In this document: piece after piece, positions 7,533 through 9,388 of the stretch
Layout: each line of letters opens with the position of its first letter
How positions within the stretch are numbered: the stretch's first letter is position 1
DNA from: Paludibacteraceae bacterium
Lineage (GTDB): Bacteria; Bacteroidota; Bacteroidia; Bacteroidales; Paludibacteraceae
Assembly (NCBI GenBank): GCA_017542915.1
Contig: JAFXWI010000080.1
Coordinates: 1 to 9,388, forward strand
Direction of reading: 5' to 3'
Length of the DNA stretch: 9,388 nt
The notes under the pieces: generated by a model
Seen by the model: only the letters and a program-made list of their open reading frames with translations
What the model was told of the DNA's origin: nothing
Databases searched by the model: none
Translations under genes and position numbers: made by a program

Positions 7533-8501
7533 ATGAAACGATTGATATACATATTCTTCCTCCTTCCGCTGCTCGTCTCCTGCGAGAGTGAGATCTCCTA
7601 TTCCGGCAAAGAGACTGCGCCGGTCTTGGTGCTGGAAGCGATGCCGCAGTCGGGCACCAAGAGGCTCGTATGTTATATCAACAGCTCGCATTCGATCGTC
7701 GATAACTCGAAGACGAACCCCGAGACGCTGAAGAACGTGTTGATTGAGTTGAGTCTCTCTTCCGGTGAATGTCGGATCGTGAAGGACTCCATCTCGAACT
7801 ACTGGCATTACCTCACTCTTGCGAACCCCATACCGGCAGGCGACACGATGCGCATCACCGTCTCGCATCCCGACTATCCCACCATTACCGCGAAGGAGTT
7901 CATCCTTCCGAAGCTCGTGCCTACCATCGAGTCGCTCAAGAAAGATACCGACTGCAACGGACTGATGGAGTATCATCTGTCCCTTCTGATGCCGGACTAT
8001 CCTTATACCGATCAGCTGGTAGGGGTCAACAGCATAGCCTATATCACCCGTACCCAAGATACCACCAAGACAAAATTCTATGGTCGGGGAGTGTACTCCA
8101 AGGACGAGCTGTTTGCCCTCTCCGAAAACCGCATTAACCTCTATTACGACGCTCATTACTCCAACGACGAGGGGTATCTCTTCTTCCGGACAAACTATCC
8201 TTCGGGCAAACGAACGGACATCACCCTCTGTACCGGAGCTAAGAGTACCATCAAGTCAGGCGATACAACCTATACCTATACCGTCGATTCGCTCATCCTC
8301 GATTTTGAGGTGCGCAGCGAGACCTATAACTACTACTACGAATCCATGAAGGAGTACGTTCGCCAGCAAGGCGAGTTCTCCGGCTTTGCCTCCGGCATGA
8401 GTCTGGAGGAACCACTGATCGTCTATAGCAATGTGAAAAACGGTTACGGTATTTTCGCAAGCAAGACGCATACGATGTTTATAATAAAAGACAAAAGATA
8501 A
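7533..8501 (+). CDS. DUF4249-family outer-membrane lipoprotein
   Basis: A 322 aa predicted lipoprotein. The signal peptide MKRLIYIFFLLPLLVSC gives a lipobox LVSC with lipidated C17, followed by acidic ESE, which may favour surface export in Bacteroidota (inference). The body is beta-rich. The C-terminal features recall DUF4249: an aromatic-rich RSETYNYYYESMKEY at 261-275 and the YSNVKNGYGIFAS motif at 298-310. Proteins of this family are usually encoded next to a TonB-dependent receptor and are thought to be its surface partner, by analogy with SusD; the ligand is unknown. Here it starts 1 nt after the receptor stop, and its own TAA overlaps the next ATG (TAATG at 8499-8503), so all three genes are probably translationally coupled. 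Confidence 0.85.
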   Translation: MKRLIYIFFLLPLLVSCESEISYSGKETAPVLVLEAMPQSGTKRLVCYINSSHSIVDNSKTNPETLKNVLIELSLSSGECRIVKDSISNYWHYLTLANPIPAGDTMRITVSHPDYPTITAKEFILPKLVPTIESLKKDTDCNGLMEYHLSLLMPDYPYTDQLVGVNSIAYITRTQDTTKTKFYGRGVYSKDELFALSENRINLYYDAHYSNDEGYLFFRTNYPSGKRTDITLCTGAKSTIKSGDTTYTYTVDSLILDFEVRSETYNYYYESMKEYVRQQGEFSGFASGMSLEEPLIVYSNVKNGYGIFASKTHTMFIIKDKR

Positions 8502-9016
8502 TGGAAAATGTTTTTGTACATGAGTCGTCCTACGTGGACGAAGGTTGCCAAATCGGCAAAGGAACCAAGATCTGGCATTTCAGCCATATTATGAAAGGCT
8601 GCATCATCGGTGAGAACTGTAATATCGGTCAGAACGTGGTGATCTCGCCGGATGTGGTGCTCGGGCGTAACTGTAAGATCCAGAACAACGTCTCCGTCTA
8701 TACCGGTATGCGTTGCGAAGAAGATGTGTTCCTCGGTCCGTCGATGGTCTTCACCAATGTCATCAACCCTCGTGCTGCGGTCAGCCGCAAGGACGAGTAC
8801 CGCGAGACGATCATCAAACGAGGTGCATCCGTCGGTGCGAACGCGACGATCGTGTGCGGTCACACGCTCGGCGAGTACTGCCTCATCGGTGCCGGTTCGG
8901 TCGTCACCAAAGATGTACCTGCGTATGCTCTCATGGTCGGTAACCCTGCCAAACAGGTCGGTTGGATCAACGCCCATGGTGACAAATGTGCTTCCCTCGA
9001 AGAAGCCATGAAGTAA
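8501..9016 (+). CDS. wbpD: WbpD/WlbB-like UDP-2-acetamido-3-amino-2,3-dideoxyglucuronate N-acetyltransferase
   Basis: A 171 aa left-handed beta-helix acyltransferase. WbpD/WlbB enzymes use acetyl-CoA to acetylate the 3-amino group of a UDP-linked aminosugar acid, giving UDP-2,3-diacetamido-glucuronate for O-antigen. Evidence: imperfect hexapeptide repeats throughout (IGKGTK, IGENCN, IGQNVV, LGRNCK, IQNNVS), the family-typical openings FVHESSYVDEG and KIWHFSHI, the loop VFTNVINPRA (N85 lies where WlbB has an important Asn), then GANATIVCG, IGAGSVVTKDVP and the C-terminal YALMVGNPAKQVGW. It is somewhat shorter than the usual about 190 aa. The partners WbpA, WbpB and WbpE are not in the window. 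Its ATG overlaps the DUF4249 stop by one base, an unusual place for a sugar gene. A related hexapeptide acetyltransferase with another sugar substrate is the main alternative. Confidence 0.87.
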   Translation: MENVFVHESSYVDEGCQIGKGTKIWHFSHIMKGCIIGENCNIGQNVVISPDVVLGRNCKIQNNVSVYTGMRCEEDVFLGPSMVFTNVINPRAAVSRKDEYRETIIKRGASVGANATIVCGHTLGEYCLIGAGSVVTKDVPAYALMVGNPAKQVGWINAHGDKCASLEEAMK

Positions 9017-9045
9017 TGACTAACGACTAATGAATAATGAATAAA
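9011..9045. repeat. Degenerate heptamer array (GACTAAT/GAATAAT) after the acetyltransferase
   Basis: 7-bp phase: AAGTAAT (9011, weak, overlapping the end of the coding sequence), GACTAAC (9018), GACTAAT (9025), GAATAAT (9032), GAATAAA (9039). It fills the 33 nt gap before the next gene. TAA and TGA triplets rotate through the three frames, as in the other AT-rich arrays. No terminator hairpin is seen. Confidence 0.7.
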
Positions 9046-9049
9046 TAAT

Positions 9050-9388
9050 ATGTTTAATTTTACCCCCCCCATAGGAGAAAATGTTGCAAATAGCAACATA
9101 TATAATGCCATAAAGGTATATATTCAAGACCTAAACCGTCAGTTTCAAACGGGTATTACTACCGAACATTCCTTCCGTCCTGCCTTGAAACAACTCATCG
9201 AGGATTGTACCAAACTCAAAGTGGTGAACGAGCAAAGCCACATTGATTGCGGTGCGCCTGATATGACAGTCCTGCGCCAAAATCTCGCTGTCGCGTATAT
9301 AGAGGCAAAAGACCTCGAAGACGGTGACCTCGATGGACGTAAGAAAAACAAAGAGCAGTTCGACCGATACAAGCTTTCATTAGACACC
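9050..9388 (+). CDS. N-terminus of a type IIG-like restriction-modification protein (PD-(D/E)xK nuclease domain), 3' end outside the window
   Basis: The frame is open from ATG 9050 to the last base (113 residues). After a variable 20-residue N-terminus comes a segment typical of large nuclease/N6-adenine-methylase fusions: VYIQDLNRQFQTG (23-35), TTEHSFRPALKQL (37-49), CGAPDMTV (67-74), AYIEAKDL (82-89), DLDGRKKNKEQFDRYKLSL (93-111). D71, E85 and K87 form a PD-...-ExK nuclease signature, with E39 as a possible further acidic residue. In relatives the methylase (NPPY) and target-recognition parts follow, about 1000 aa in total; they are not visible here, so the fusion is inferred from family resemblance. 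ATG 9050 is the only ATG/GTG/TTG start in this frame between the stop at 9038-9040 and the conserved part. Codons 5-7 contain a run of eight C. The first about 80 bases are more AT-rich than the genes upstream, in keeping with an accessory gene. Confidence 0.8.
   Translation, partial: MFNFTPPIGENVANSNIYNAIKVYIQDLNRQFQTGITTEHSFRPALKQLIEDCTKLKVVNEQSHIDCGAPDMTVLRQNLAVAYIEAKDLEDGDLDGRKKNKEQFDRYKLSLDT
9063..9070. repeat. Poly-C tract (C8) in codons 5-7 of the restriction-modification-like gene
   Basis: Eight consecutive C, 13 bases after the A of ATG 9050, read as the end of Thr5 plus Pro6 and Pro7. With eight C the frame continues into the conserved nuclease domain. With seven C the frame hits TAG directly after the tract; with nine C it ends at TAG after 14 codons. 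Homopolymeric C/G tracts in this position are a classic slipped-strand phase-variation signal. Confidence 0.8.

Noticed and set aside
5090..8501. SusC/SusD-type polysaccharide utilisation pair
   Set aside because: The receptor is about 200 residues shorter than typical SusC, and the partner has DUF4249 motifs rather than the helical SusD fold; no glycan-degrading enzyme is nearby.
9074..9113. GGAG followed by ATG at 9081, resembling a Shine-Dalgarno start
   Set aside because: The frame is +1 relative to the conserved nuclease frame and stops after ten codons; Bacteroidota rarely rely on Shine-Dalgarno sequences.
9145..9387. Minus-strand frame of 80 codons at the right edge
   Set aside because: It is opposite the open frame from 9050 that carries the GAPD and IEAKDL motifs; the antisense product has no recognisable feature.

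Overview
The window is almost entirely coding, with every gene on the + strand and junctions ranging from 1-4 nt overlaps to about 58 nt gaps. It looks like part of a chromosome from an order-Bacteroidales (Bacteroidota) bacterium. The reasons are a TonB-dependent receptor with an N-terminal carboxypeptidase-regulatory-like domain paired with a DUF4249 lipoprotein, a LytM-like gene followed by dxr and rseP, the lack of clear Shine-Dalgarno sequences, TTG/GTG starts, and AT-rich heptamer repeats between genes. I cannot name the genus from sequence alone.

Layout. Positions 1-1614 hold a class I (iron-sulfur) fumarase cut off by the left window edge. Positions 1639-2448 hold a membrane-anchored LytM/M23-like protein whose zinc ligands appear to be lost. 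Positions 2448-3596 hold dxr, the committed step of the MEP isoprenoid pathway, overlapping the previous stop codon. Positions 3655-5079 hold an RseP-type site-2 protease. Positions 5090-7531 (TonB-dependent receptor), 7533-8501 (DUF4249 lipoprotein) and 8501-9016 (WbpD/WlbB-like sugar N-acetyltransferase) are packed so tightly that co-translation is likely. Positions 9050-9388 are the 5' end of a gene cut off by the right window edge. Its product starts with a PD-(D/E)xK nuclease domain of the kind fused to N6-adenine methylases in type IIG-like restriction-modification proteins.

How the genes fit together. The left half is core metabolism and envelope housekeeping: fumarase, a divisome- or cell-wall-type scaffold, isoprenoid precursors and intramembrane proteolysis. 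The middle is an outer-membrane uptake pair of unknown substrate followed by an O-antigen-type sugar acetyltransferase. The right edge looks like the entry to an accessory defence gene.

Most notable signals. First, a run of eight C lies between the only usable start codon and the conserved domain of the restriction-modification-like gene, where a one-base slip in either direction would stop translation within 15 codons; this is the layout of a phase-variable ON/OFF switch. Second, four short arrays share an exact 7-bp period: three sit at gene junctions, and one (CTCAACN x4) lies inside dxr. Third, the LytM domain of the 1639-2448 product seems to be catalytically dead. No RNA genes, CRISPR arrays, insertion sequences or convincing factor-independent terminators were seen. 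No gene-free stretch exceeds about 60 bases.
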